A DNA stretch of 48,333 nt, taken from contig NZ_QJUG01000039.1 in NCBI RefSeq assembly GCF_003426775.1, forward strand, positions 1 through 48,333, read 5' to 3'. Below are positions 25,654-34,052 of the stretch, one piece after another. The notes under the pieces were generated by a model, which searched no databases, was not told where the DNA came from, and worked only from the letters and a program-made list of their open reading frames with translations. Within the stretch, counting starts at the first letter, position 1, and each line of letters starts with the position of its first letter. This DNA comes from Allorhizocola rhizosphaerae (lineage in GTDB: Bacteria; Actinomycetota; Actinomycetes; Mycobacteriales; Micromonosporaceae). A program made the position numbers and the translations under genes.

Positions 25654-26796
25654 GTGGAACGTCGAGATCTTTTCCGGGCGGGCGTCGTCGGCGCGGGTGC
25701 GGTCGCCTTCTCCGGAGCCCTGTGGAGGGGCGCGTTCGGCGGGCCCGCGCAGGTCAGCGCGAGCCCGTACGGCCCGCTGCAACCCGCCGACGGCAACGGC
25801 ATCCAGCTGCCGGCGGGCTTCACCTCGCGGGTGATCGCGCGGTCCGGGCAGCGGGTCAGCGGCACGTCATACAGCTGGCACTGGGCGCCCGACGGCGGCG
25901 CGTGCTTCGCCAACGGCAGCGGATGGATCTATGTGTCCAACTCCGAAATCCCGCTGTTCGGCGGGGCATCCGCCATCCGATTCGCGGCCGACGGCGCGAT
26001 CCAATCGGCGTACCGAATCCTCTCCAACAGCAACCTCAATTGCGCGGGCGGCGCCACGCCATGGAACACCTGGCTGTCGTGCGAGGAGATCGAGCTAGGC
26101 CGGGTCATGGAGACCGACCCGTGGGGTGTGCAGTCGGCCCGCGAGCGCACGCGCATGGGGCGGTTCAAGCACGAGGCGGCCGCGTGCGATCCCGTGCAGC
26201 GCGTGGTCTACATGACCGAGGACGAGGGCGACGGCTGCTTCTACCGGTTCGTTCCGGACGTGTGGGGCGACCTCAACACCGGGCAACTGCAGGTGCTGTG
26301 CGCGCCGGCCGATCTGGAGTCGGGCCCGGTGACGTGGCAGAACATCCCCGACCGCGACGGCTTCCCGGTCGCGACGCGCGAACAGGTCGCGGCGGCGAAG
26401 CATTTCGACGGCGGGGAGGGCTGCTGGTACGACAACGGCATCGTCTACTTCACCACGAAGGGCGACAACCGGGTCTGGTCCTACAACACGGCAGCGTCCA
26501 CTTTGGATCTCGCGTACAACGGCGGCGGCGACCTGTCGGGCGTGGACAACATCACCGGCTCGCGGTCCGGTGACCTGTTCGTCGCCGAGGACGGCGGCAA
26601 CATGGAGATCTGCGTGATCACGCCGTCCGGCGAGGTCGCGCCGTTCTTGCGGATCCTCAACCAGGGCTCGTCCGAGATCACCGGGCCGGCGTTCAACCCG
26701 GCGGGCAACCGGCTGTATTTCTCGTCCCAGCGGGGGACGGCGGGCCAGGCGTGGGGCGGGATCACGTACGAGGTGACGGGTCCATTCAGGAGTTGA
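25654..26796 (+). CDS. Tat-exported PhoX-like protein (DUF839 family)
   Basis: A 380-residue exported protein of the PhoX/DUF839 beta-propeller family, some members of which are calcium-dependent phosphatases. The start is MERRDLFRAGVVGAGAVAFSGA, a short twin-arginine signal; GGAGG lies 7 bases before GTG 25654. Family segments include NTWLSCEEI, GRFKHEAAACDP, YMTEDEGDGCFYRFVPD, FDGGEGCWYDNGIVYFTTKGDNRVW and FVAEDGGNMEICVI. It is smaller than classical PhoX, so phosphatase activity is not certain. A PadR-type palindrome lies in its promoter region. Next gene starts 61 bases later. Confidence 0.88.
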   Translation: MERRDLFRAGVVGAGAVAFSGALWRGAFGGPAQVSASPYGPLQPADGNGIQLPAGFTSRVIARSGQRVSGTSYSWHWAPDGGACFANGSGWIYVSNSEIPLFGGASAIRFAADGAIQSAYRILSNSNLNCAGGATPWNTWLSCEEIELGRVMETDPWGVQSARERTRMGRFKHEAAACDPVQRVVYMTEDEGDGCFYRFVPDVWGDLNTGQLQVLCAPADLESGPVTWQNIPDRDGFPVATREQVAAAKHFDGGEGCWYDNGIVYFTTKGDNRVWSYNTAASTLDLAYNGGGDLSGVDNITGSRSGDLFVAEDGGNMEICVITPSGEVAPFLRILNQGSSEITGPAFNPAGNRLYFSSQRGTAGQAWGGITYEVTGPFRS

Positions 26797-26832
26797 CATG
26801 ATCGTCAACGCGCTCATAGGATCTTGAAACGT

Positions 26833-26848
26833 CTCACGCGCGTGTGAG
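26833..26848. promoter_or_regulatory. Near-palindrome overlapping the ribosome site of the lyase gene
   Basis: CTCACGCGCGTGTGAG is nearly self-complementary and runs into the GAGGAGCAGG ribosome site before the TTG start at 26858. It could be an operator or an RNA hairpin that hides the ribosome site. No more can be said from sequence. Confidence 0.35.
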
Positions 26849-26857
26849 GAGCAGGCC

Positions 26858-29482
26858 TTGCTGGACCGACGAGATTTCCACCGCCTCACCGTTGGCACGG
26901 CAGCGGGCGCAATCGTGCCCCTGTCTGCTCCCACCGCGGCACATGCCACAGGCACGCTTGAGGTCATCGAGACCGACACCGATATCACCGTCGACAATGG
27001 ACCCGTCCGGCTCACGGTGAGCAAGACACAGCCGGCGCGCGCGACGTCCATCATCTTCGAAGGTCAAAACCTGGTCGGCAACGGCGGGCGCGGCGTATAC
27101 GACATGAACAACGTCCGCGAGGGCGGCGCGCTGCCGTTGCCGCCCGTGCAGAACACCCACGAGATCCGGCGTGGCGACGACTTCGTCGACATCGTGTTCC
27201 GGTTCAGCCCGAGCAACGACTCGCCGTTCCGGCTGGAGCGGCACCACATCATCCGGGCAGGTGAGCCCGGCATCCACCTCGCGACGGTGTTCGACCATCC
27301 GGCTCAGCTGCACGGGTTCCGCTCCGATCAGCACCGTTACGTGTTCTACGCCAACCGGGAGCTGTTCACCCACGCGTGGGTCGAGGAGGACGCGATCGGC
27401 GAGCCGTGGCGGGCCGGCGCGGCGCGGATGCCCACGCCGAGCGAGCTCGGACGCGGGCCGATGGTCATGGACGCCACGCACGACCTCGACGGGGTGGGCT
27501 CGGCCTATCCGCGCCGCTACTACACCAAGTACGACTGGGCCGTGTACATGAAAGACCATGTGCTGCACGGGCTTTACGGCAATGGGTATGGAGTGTGGGC
27601 GGTCCTGCCCAATCGGGAGGCGTTCTGCGGCGGGCCGGTGCGGCAGGATCTCACGCTGCACCAGACCTCGTCCATGCCCGTGTTGCTGGTCGAACCGCAG
27701 GCCACGCACTACGGTTCGCCCCCGGTGCAGGTGGCGGCCGGGCAGGCATGGTCGAAGACGTACGGGCCGTACTTCTTGTATTTCAGTCGTGGGGATGACG
27801 TCGCACAGATGCGTGCCGAGGCCATGCAGTACGCGGCGTGCGACGCACATGCGGACTTCTACGACCGGCTTGGCCTGGCCGGGTGGGCCACGTCGCGGGA
27901 ACGGTCCAATGTGGTCGGTCGGGTGCGGATACCGGACGCGGCTCACATGGCCGGTGCGGTGGCGGTGTTGTCCGACAACGGGCTCGATTTCCAGCGCGCG
28001 GCGCTCGGCTACTCGTACTGGGCCGACGTCAATCCCGCGGGCCACTTCGCCATCCGGAATGTGCGCCCCGGGCGGTACCGGCTGACTATCTATCGGCCCG
28101 GAGTCTGGGGCGAGCACATCCGAGACGACGTGGTGGTCGAGGCGAATGGCACGACCCGCCTGCCCGACGTGCGGTGGGAGCCGGTGCGCAACGGGCGGAC
28201 CGTGTTCCAGATCGGCACGCCGAACCGGATCTCGGCGGAGTTCCGGCGAGGATCTCAGTTCCGCCAGTGGGGCACCGAGCGGTTCTTCCACGGGGACTTT
28301 CCGGACGGTGTGGTCTTCACGGTGGGCCAGAGCACCGCACAGGACTGGAACTATTTGCAGTTCCAACGGGTGGCTCCCGTGTCACCGGCCTTTCTGCCTG
28401 CGGCCCCGACGACGGGTGTGTGGCTGTTCGACTTCGGTAGCGCGTCACGCCCGGTCGCGGACGGTTACACGCGCGTGGCCAACACGACGCTGTACTCCAC
28501 CGCGCTCGGCTACGGTTTGGACCGCGCCGTCGATTCGCGCGACCGGGGCGCGCCCGACGACATTCGGCGCGACTTCACCGTCGGCAACGGATACACCTTC
28601 CAGGTCGACGTGCCCAACGGGGAGTACCACGTCACCGTGATCTCCGGCGATCACATCGCCGGCAACAACACGGATCTGACTGTCCAGGACGTGCCGCAGG
28701 GCCGGCTCACGTCGGCCACGGGCGAGTACGCCATCCACGAGATGGTGACACGGGTCGACGATGGACGGCTGCGACTGCGCTTCGCCCAGGACGGGCGGGT
28801 CAACGCCGTCGAGGTGATGTCGACGGACGTGCCGGTTTCTGCCCTGTCGGCCCTGTCCGTGCGGGGATTCGCGCTCGAACCGGCGTTCCGGCGGCGGCAG
28901 ACGGAATACACATTGGACCTTCCGCACGACGTCACGTCGCTCACCCTGACCGCTGCCTCGGTCGACAACGCACCGATCACCATTGATGGGGCTCCCGTGG
29001 CGAGCGATCAACCACACACCGTGCAGCTCACCCGGCGGCACCAGCCGATCGAGATCGTGGTGAGCCACCCTTCGGCCGCGCCTTTTGTGTGCCGGGTTCT
29101 CGCGGTGCGCCAGGAGGCGCCGTGGCGCATCCGGTTCGACCTCGACCAGGCCCCGCTGCCCGGGCAGAGCGCCACCCTGACGGTCGGATTGGCCGCGTGG
29201 TCGCTGGACACCGCCCGCTCGGTCCCGGCCCAGCCCAGCAACCTGACCATCCGCGTCAACGAGCACACTGCCCTGGTCTGGACGTTCCAGCCTGACGACG
29301 CGCGTGGAGCGACGTATCGCAGCGGCTGCGGCGGACGGTTCTATCGCAGGGAGTTCACGTTCGACGCGTCGGCGCTCCGGCTCACCGGCAACGAAATCAC
29401 CCTGAGGATCAACGAAAACACGCCGGCCGGACTGGGCAACAACACGGCCGCCTACGATGCCATCCGACTGGAGATCAACTAA
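26858..29482 (+). CDS. Tat-exported family-4 polysaccharide lyase (rhamnogalacturonan lyase-like) with inserted domains
   Basis: An 874-residue exported protein. It opens with a twin-arginine signal (LDRRDFHRLTVGTAAGA) from a TTG start with a good ribosome site. Residues about 35-335 form the catalytic beta-sandwich; YYTKYDWAVYMKDH resembles the conserved lysine region of PL4 enzymes (Lys224). Residues 350-430 are an fn3-like domain (GHFAIRNVRPGRYRLTIY). The C-terminal carbohydrate-binding domain starts at 448 (FQIGTPNRISAEFRRG, then FTVGQSTAQDWNY) but resumes only at 753 (APWRIRFDLD to the end). Between lie a galactose-binding-like domain (about 520-655, FDFGSASRPVADGYTRV, VPNGEYHVTV) and a cadherin-like domain (about 660-750). 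PL4 cleaves pectin rhamnogalacturonan; the substrate here is unproven. Confidence 0.8.
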   Translation: MLDRRDFHRLTVGTAAGAIVPLSAPTAAHATGTLEVIETDTDITVDNGPVRLTVSKTQPARATSIIFEGQNLVGNGGRGVYDMNNVREGGALPLPPVQNTHEIRRGDDFVDIVFRFSPSNDSPFRLERHHIIRAGEPGIHLATVFDHPAQLHGFRSDQHRYVFYANRELFTHAWVEEDAIGEPWRAGAARMPTPSELGRGPMVMDATHDLDGVGSAYPRRYYTKYDWAVYMKDHVLHGLYGNGYGVWAVLPNREAFCGGPVRQDLTLHQTSSMPVLLVEPQATHYGSPPVQVAAGQAWSKTYGPYFLYFSRGDDVAQMRAEAMQYAACDAHADFYDRLGLAGWATSRERSNVVGRVRIPDAAHMAGAVAVLSDNGLDFQRAALGYSYWADVNPAGHFAIRNVRPGRYRLTIYRPGVWGEHIRDDVVVEANGTTRLPDVRWEPVRNGRTVFQIGTPNRISAEFRRGSQFRQWGTERFFHGDFPDGVVFTVGQSTAQDWNYLQFQRVAPVSPAFLPAAPTTGVWLFDFGSASRPVADGYTRVANTTLYSTALGYGLDRAVDSRDRGAPDDIRRDFTVGNGYTFQVDVPNGEYHVTVISGDHIAGNNTDLTVQDVPQGRLTSATGEYAIHEMVTRVDDGRLRLRFAQDGRVNAVEVMSTDVPVSALSALSVRGFALEPAFRRRQTEYTLDLPHDVTSLTLTAASVDNAPITIDGAPVASDQPHTVQLTRRHQPIEIVVSHPSAAPFVCRVLAVRQEAPWRIRFDLDQAPLPGQSATLTVGLAAWSLDTARSVPAQPSNLTIRVNEHTALVWTFQPDDARGATYRSGCGGRFYRREFTFDASALRLTGNEITLRINENTPAGLGNNTAAYDAIRLEIN

Positions 29483-29519
29483 ACTCATTCGGATGCTTCC
29501 CGTCATCGGGCTCGGGATA

Positions 29520-29560
29520 CTGGTGCCGGCCGCGCACAAGGCGCGCGCGGCCAGCACCAG
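29520..29560. terminator. Bidirectional terminator between lyase and subtilase genes
   Basis: CTGGTGCCGGCCGCGC (29520-29535) pairs with GCGCGCGGCCAGCACCAG (29543-29560) with one mismatch and a short loop. It lies 37 bases after the lyase stop and 8 bases after the convergent subtilase stop. No U-tract follows, as is common in high-GC actinomycetes. Confidence 0.75.
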
Positions 29561-29568
29561 GCTCTTCG

Positions 29569-30747
29569 TCAGAAGTTACCGGTGTACAGCAGCCGGTTGG
29601 GTGAACCCGAACCGGGTGACTTGACCACGCCGGTCGTCGCGTTGCTCACGATCGCCGAGGCGACCGCCGCCGGCGACGCACCCGGGTTCGCCTGCAGATA
29701 CAGCGCGGCGGCCCCGGCCACGTGGGGCGTGGACATGGACGTGCCGCTGATGGTGTTGGTGGACGAGTCGTTGGTCATCCACGCCGACGTGATGTTGAAG
29801 CCCGGCGCGAAGATGTCCACGCACGAACCGCGGTTGCCCCACGACGGCTTGGTGTCGGTGTTGTTGGTGATGGACACGGTGATCGCCGCGGGCACGCGCG
29901 CCGGGGATTTGTTGCACGCGTTCTCCGCGATGAGGCCCAGGATGCCGTTGCCCGCCGCGATCGCGTAGGTGACGCCATCGGCGATGGACCGCTGCACGGC
30001 CTCGTCGAGCACCGCGTCGGCGCTGCCGCCCAGACTCATGTTGGCCACGGCCGGTGCGCCCGCCGCGTGGTCGGCCGTCACCCAGTCGATGCCCGCGACG
30101 ACCTGTGCGGTGGTGCCGCTGCCCTCACAGCTCAGCACGCGCACCGCGACCAGCGTGACCGCTTTGGCGACACCGTATGTGGTGCCGCCGACGGTACCGG
30201 CGACATGCGTGCCGTGGCCGTTGCAGTCGTCGGCCGTCCCGCCGTCGATGGCGTCGAAGCCGTGCACGGCCCGGCCGCCGAACTCGCTGTGCGAGACCCG
30301 GATGCCGGTGTCGATGACATACGCCTTTACTCCGGCGCCCGTGCGGTTGTAGTTGTAGGTGTTGTTCAGCGGCAGGTTGCGCTGATCGATCCGGTCGATG
30401 CCCCACGTCGCGGGCGACTGCGAGGCCTGCACGCGGTGAATCAGGTTGCGCTGCACGAAGGCCACGCCCTCACTGCCCGCGACGCGCTGCGCCGCAAGGT
30501 CCGAGCCGCGGAACAGCAACGCCTTGACACTGCGGAAGGTCCGCGCGACCGTGGCGCCGTTCCGGTCGGCCACGCCCGTGTTCACCTGCGACTTGAACAC
30601 GGCGATGAACTCGCCCGGCACGGATTCGCCTTGCACCCCAAGGATTTCGCCCAGCGGTGCGGCTGTCGCCGCCGACGGTGCGGTGAACGCGCCCACGAGC
30701 GCGGCCGCCATTCCGACGGATACGGCAACGGATTTGATACGACCCAC
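29569..30747 (-). CDS. Secreted subtilisin-like serine protease (S8, proteinase K type)
   Basis: A 392-residue preproenzyme. A Sec signal peptide ([20 protein letters not shown]) is followed by an inhibitor I9-type propeptide (about residues 40-108). The catalytic domain has Asp146 (YVIDTGI), His178 ([11 protein letters not shown]), oxyanion Asn267 (AAGNG) and Ser337 ([12 protein letters not shown]). The chain ends soon after the catalytic domain, with no extra binding module. It starts at GTG 30747 behind GGGGAGGAAC. An inverted repeat lies upstream at 30784-30799. Confidence 0.95.
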   Translation of the reverse strand: MGRIKSVAVSVGMAAALVGAFTAPSAATAAPLGEILGVQGESVPGEFIAVFKSQVNTGVADRNGATVARTFRSVKALLFRGSDLAAQRVAGSEGVAFVQRNLIHRVQASQSPATWGIDRIDQRNLPLNNTYNYNRTGAGVKAYVIDTGIRVSHSEFGGRAVHGFDAIDGGTADDCNGHGTHVAGTVGGTTYGVAKAVTLVAVRVLSCEGSGTTAQVVAGIDWVTADHAAGAPAVANMSLGGSADAVLDEAVQRSIADGVTYAIAAGNGILGLIAENACNKSPARVPAAITVSITNNTDTKPSWGNRGSCVDIFAPGFNITSAWMTNDSSTNTISGTSMSTPHVAGAAALYLQANPGASPAAVASAIVSNATTGVVKSPGSGSPNRLLYTGNF

Positions 30748-30783
30748 TGACTGTTCCTCCCCTCAATGGATATTGAAGAGGAA

Positions 30784-30799
30784 CATATCGGAAGATATG
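30784..30799. promoter_or_regulatory. CATATC-GGAA-GATATG inverted repeat upstream of the subtilase
   Basis: A perfect 6-base inverted repeat with a 4-base spacer, 37 bases before the subtilase start in the 60-base gap to the preceding gene. A smaller repeat, CAAT-GGAT-ATTG, lies at 30764-30775. Either may bind a regulator or be part of an A/T-rich promoter. Confidence 0.4.
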
Positions 30800-30807
30800 A
30801 CTAACCG

Positions 30808-32343
30808 CTACCTTTGCGGCGCGGGCTCCGACCGTATCTCGTGACCGACACTCGTGAGGCACCGTCCACTCGCGAGATCCCACTTCCAGCCGTGCAGCTG
30901 ACAGGTCAGTGTGCCGCCGTCGACAATCCCGAACCGGGTCAGATCGGCCTTCAGATGCGCGCAGCGGCGCTGGAACTTCCAGCCACCCATCACGATGTCC
31001 TCGGCGTCCGGGCGCTGCGACTCGTACCAACCCTCGGCATATTGCAGGCGCTCCTCGGACAGGCACTTGAAGAACGCGTACACAAACTCGTTGTATTGCC
31101 CGATCCTGGCCGCGGAGAACCGGCACGACAAAAACAACGAGTTGACCCAGTCGCCCTCCCCGACATAGAGCAAATGCTCAATCAGCCGCCGCTGCGTCTT
31201 GAATCGATAGCGCACCTTCTCATCGGCCGCATGCCGCACTTCCTTGCCCGGGAAGTCCACCAGAATCGACTCGACCACCTCGCCACCCGGATCGGTGAGG
31301 TCGAATCGCACCGGCCCGCCCACGCCCTTGGCCAGGTACACCGACTCGTCCAGCAGCGGCTCGATCTGCGCCTTCATGCCCGCCAGCACATCGATCTCCG
31401 GGTGCGCCCACGACGCCTTCTCCCGCTCGATCACCGCGCGCTGGCGCTCCCGATAGGCCTTCAGATGCGACTCCTTGTTGGCGAAAAACGCCTCCAGATC
31501 AGTCGGATGCGCCGTCTCACACGAGTCCGCCGTCAAAGTCGCCACACTCCCGGGCAACAGCACGACACCATTGCTCCCCGGATATTCCTTCACGAACTCC
31601 GACTGATCCGGAAAGATGTTCCCCTCTTCCCCGAAAATGTCGTTGAACCGCCACAGTTCCTCATCCAGGAAACACGGCGGCCCCGCGATCGGAAACACCC
31701 AACTGGCCTTGAGATCGTCGATATATCTAAAGGTGCGGTCAAACTGCCGGTCCCGCTTCTGCTTCCCGAAAGCCGTCTTCGCCGCCTCGGGCAATTCATA
31801 GACCATCGGGTACCAGATGGCGCCCGAAAACTGCAGCAGGTGCGCGTGCACGTGCCCCAACTCGGCAAACCGCGACAGGTCGGCCGGCCGCGCATCGTTC
31901 TGGTTCAACAGCCGCACGCCGTCGTACTCCACCCACAGCGACGAGTCCCCGATCGGCCCGTCCGTGGGCGAGACGAGCGCCTGGATCATCACCTTCAGCC
32001 CGCCGTCGAGCTCGTGCACCTCGTCGCTCAGGGTCTTCAGGAACCGCGTGAACCCCACATCCCGCAGCTCGTCTTCCAGCTGTGACGTCGGATACTCAGG
32101 CAGCAACACCGTCGCGCGCTTGTTCACGAACCGCTTCAAGTGCTCGGCGTCAAAATGATCTCGGTGCAAATGCGAGACATACAGATAGTCGCAGTCCCCC
32201 AGCGCCTCCCAGTCCAGCTGCGAATTATCCGGGAACGGAAACCACGACGCGAAGTACGCGGGGTTGACCCACGGATCACACAGAATGGACCCTGCGGGGG
32301 TGTCGATGCGCATGCTGGCGTGACCGGTACCCGTAATTCGCAC
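30808..32343 (-). CDS. Metallo-beta-lactamase-fold/Rieske [2Fe-2S] fusion protein (CMAH-like architecture)
   Basis: A 511-residue cytoplasmic protein with two recognisable modules. The N-terminal half is a UlaG-type metallo-beta-lactamase fold: GTGHASMRIDTPAGSILCDPW, then the metal motif HLHRDHFD (His58, His60, Asp62, His63). The C-terminus carries a complete Rieske centre: Cys461 and His463 (CAHLKAD), Cys481 and His484 (CQLHGWKWD). The same pairing of modules occurs in CMP-N-acetylneuraminate hydroxylase, though from memory the domain order may differ. The middle (about residues 200-430) is helical and charged. No sialic acid genes are near, so the substrate is open. GTG start. Confidence 0.78.
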   Translation of the reverse strand: MRITGTGHASMRIDTPAGSILCDPWVNPAYFASWFPFPDNSQLDWEALGDCDYLYVSHLHRDHFDAEHLKRFVNKRATVLLPEYPTSQLEDELRDVGFTRFLKTLSDEVHELDGGLKVMIQALVSPTDGPIGDSSLWVEYDGVRLLNQNDARPADLSRFAELGHVHAHLLQFSGAIWYPMVYELPEAAKTAFGKQKRDRQFDRTFRYIDDLKASWVFPIAGPPCFLDEELWRFNDIFGEEGNIFPDQSEFVKEYPGSNGVVLLPGSVATLTADSCETAHPTDLEAFFANKESHLKAYRERQRAVIEREKASWAHPEIDVLAGMKAQIEPLLDESVYLAKGVGGPVRFDLTDPGGEVVESILVDFPGKEVRHAADEKVRYRFKTQRRLIEHLLYVGEGDWVNSLFLSCRFSAARIGQYNEFVYAFFKCLSEERLQYAEGWYESQRPDAEDIVMGGWKFQRRCAHLKADLTRFGIVDGGTLTCQLHGWKWDLASGRCLTSVGHEIRSEPAPQR

Positions 32344-32389
32344 TGCTCTACGCTACCCAAAGGAAACACGCACCCGGAAAGGACCTCCA

Positions 32390-32611
32390 GTGGCATCGGA
32401 AGAACCGGTCACGTCGCCTGACCAGCACAAACCCACACCGATCAAGCTGTACCGCATCGCAGGCGTCGTCATCATCGTCTCGCTGCTGCTCATGCTGTTC
32501 GGCAACAACGAGGTGAACACCGGCGCACCCTGGCTCATCGGCACCGCCGCGCTCATCGCCATCGTCATGATCGTGGACGCCGTCCAACGCCGCAACGGCC
32601 TCAAAGACTGA
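32390..32611 (+). CDS. Small two-helix membrane protein
   Basis: A 73-residue protein: a polar 20-residue start, one helix (YRIAGVVIIVSLLLMLFG), a short NNEVNTGAPW loop and a second helix (LIGTAALIAIVMIVDAV). It begins at GTG 32390 behind AAAGGA and is divergent from the metallo-beta-lactamase/Rieske gene with a 46-base gap. The family is unknown to me. The 250 bases after it (32612-32862) hold only a weak GGGGGC/GCCCCC hairpin (32617-32641) and no convincing gene. Confidence 0.7.
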   Translation: MASEEPVTSPDQHKPTPIKLYRIAGVVIIVSLLLMLFGNNEVNTGAPWLIGTAALIAIVMIVDAVQRRNGLKD

Positions 32612-32862
32612 CCCCAGGGGGCCTCGCCCTCTCATGCCCCCGCTGCCAAGTTCATTTTCGAACGGGGCCACCGCAACATCGTTTGGGGTGGAGCAGCCAG
32701 CCGGCGTCACCGTCGGCCCCGCCGCTGTGTGGTTCTCGGGAAAGACTGGCGGGTGGTCCGGCAGGCAGGCCACGGTGGCCAGCCGGGGAGCAGGTGCCAA
32801 GTGCCCCCCAGGCGGCCGGCAAAAGGGCGGCTGTCATCGCGGCCCACCACGCGTGGCTTCAT

Positions 32863-33411
32863 CTAGCCGAGCGCCCGCCTCCGGCGCAGGACGAGCAGGG
32901 TCACGGCACCGCCTGCGGCCACGGCAAGGGCCCCCGCACCCAGCATGTTCAGGCCCTGACTGCCACCGCCACCTGTGCGCGGCGCACCCGTGGGAACGGT
33001 GGGCTGCCCGCAGACGAGCCAGTGGCTGATCGTCGGCTGCTGCCCGCCCTCGTTATTGGGTGCCCGCATGCCCTCGATGCTCGTCGGGCCAACAAACGGT
33101 CCATCGTAGACATTCGTGTTCGGGCCACCCTTGACGGCGACTCCGGTGGCGGTAAAGCCAGCGTTGATGGTCACGTCCAGGAAGAGTCCGTCGTCCGAGA
33201 CATCGCCCGAGCCGGCCGCATTGCTCGCATCGCCGACTCCCTCCAGAATGACCGAACCCGCGAGGCCCGCCTGAGCGCAGTTGGCCACGTTTCCGCTGAC
33301 TAGCCTAGGCGGCGGGGCTGGCGCCGCAGCCGCCACGCCGACCCCAAGAGCCAGCGACATCGCGCCGCCGCTCGCCAGCACCGCGGTCGCCGCCAGCGCG
33401 GCCCGCCGCAT
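32863..33411 (-). CDS. Secreted, surface-anchored small protein (sortase-like or C-terminal-helix anchor)
   Basis: A 182-residue exported protein of unknown family. A signal peptide (RRAALAATAVLASGGAMSLALG, cut near AAAA-PAP) precedes a glycine/valine-rich domain with two cysteines (NVANCAQAG and WLVCGQP) that may bridge. The tail is PRTGGGGSQG, a hydrophobic helix and RRRRALG. This resembles a sorting signal, but the TG motif is not a clean LPxTG. I start at ATG 33411. A TTG at 33492 would add 27 polar residues before the signal, which is unlikely. Confidence 0.7.
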   Translation of the reverse strand: MRRAALAATAVLASGGAMSLALGVGVAAAAPAPPPRLVSGNVANCAQAGLAGSVILEGVGDASNAAGSGDVSDDGLFLDVTINAGFTATGVAVKGGPNTNVYDGPFVGPTSIEGMRAPNNEGGQQPTISHWLVCGQPTVPTGAPRTGGGGSQGLNMLGAGALAVAAGGAVTLLVLRRRRALG

Positions 33412-33714
33412 CGCGTGTTGCTTGCCCTGCTGCTCGGAATTGCTTGGTCGAGTATTCAATGGTTCCCCCGTATGCGATCCGAAGCGACACAAAGTGCCAC
33501 CAACGAATTATCAGCACGAATAGCATAAAAGCAGATGATTTGGGCACCGAACACACTCAGTGACGTGTCGCCCGACGAAACCCATTCACATCAGTCGAGA
33601 TATTCGGAGAGTCAGCCCGCAGGTCGACGCAAATGAGTGCACACAGAAACGCCACAGCACACCCGTGTCAGCCATCACCACAGCACCGAATCCGCGGGCA
33701 GAAGCCAACACAGC

Positions 33715-33785
33715 CAGCAGTCCAACACAGCCAGCGATTCAGGACAGCCAACGATTCAGCACAGGCAGCAGTCCAACACAGCCAG
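33715..33785 (+). repeat. Two 20-bp direct repeats in an A/C-rich tract
   Basis: CAGCAGTCCAACACAGCCAG occurs exactly at 33715-33734 and again at 33766-33785, a period of 51 bases. Related fragments (GCCAACACAGCCAG at 33704, CAGCCAACGATTCAGCACAG between them) show that the whole tract grew by duplication. Confidence 0.75.
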
Positions 33786-33924
33786 TAAGCCAAGACGGAT
33801 AGCGCGGCATGGCGGATACAGACAGCGTCAGTAAGCCGGTCCGGGAAGTGCGCCGAAAAGGTACGCCGCAGCCACGCCCCCAGCTCTCGTCCCGACGGCG
33901 GCAGCCCACCCGCAGCTCACTAAA

Positions 33925-33996
33925 GCGTCGGGGGGATGTCCGTTTTGAGGACTAAAAACGCTCTTCCCTCGTCCTCAAACGGACATCCCCCGACGC
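33925..33996. terminator. Long hairpin downstream of the DivIVA-domain gene
   Basis: A 28-base left arm starting GCGTCGGGGGGATGTCCG pairs with a 26-base right arm ending GGACATCCCCCGACGC, differing only by two single-base bulges; the loop is 18 bases with A-rich and pyrimidine-rich parts. It lies 57 bases past the DivIVA-domain gene stop. It may end that operon, or be another mobile palindrome like the one at 3877. Confidence 0.65.
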
Positions 33997-34052
33997 CACC
34001 ACCGTGCCAAGCCGAGGGTTTACCCCCAGCCGACGGGACGGTTCACCCCCAC

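Larger units (their letters stand above)
33412..34052. other. 640-bp intergenic region, A/C-rich, with repeats and a hairpin
   Basis: This gap lies upstream of the secreted protein gene and downstream of the DivIVA-domain gene. The + strand from about 33480 to 33800 is poor in T and rich in A and C, unlike the surrounding coding DNA, and no reading frame looks coding. It contains the 20-base direct repeats at 33715/33766 and the long hairpin at 33925-33996. It may hold a long untranslated leader for the secreted protein. Confidence 0.5.

Noticed and set aside
30814-32085. 423-codon plus-strand frame
   Set aside because: Antisense to the metallo-beta-lactamase/Rieske gene, whose metal motifs are intact.
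32634-33029. 131-codon plus-strand frame
   Set aside because: No family features, overlaps the secreted protein gene antisense, and begins in sequence with no ribosome site.
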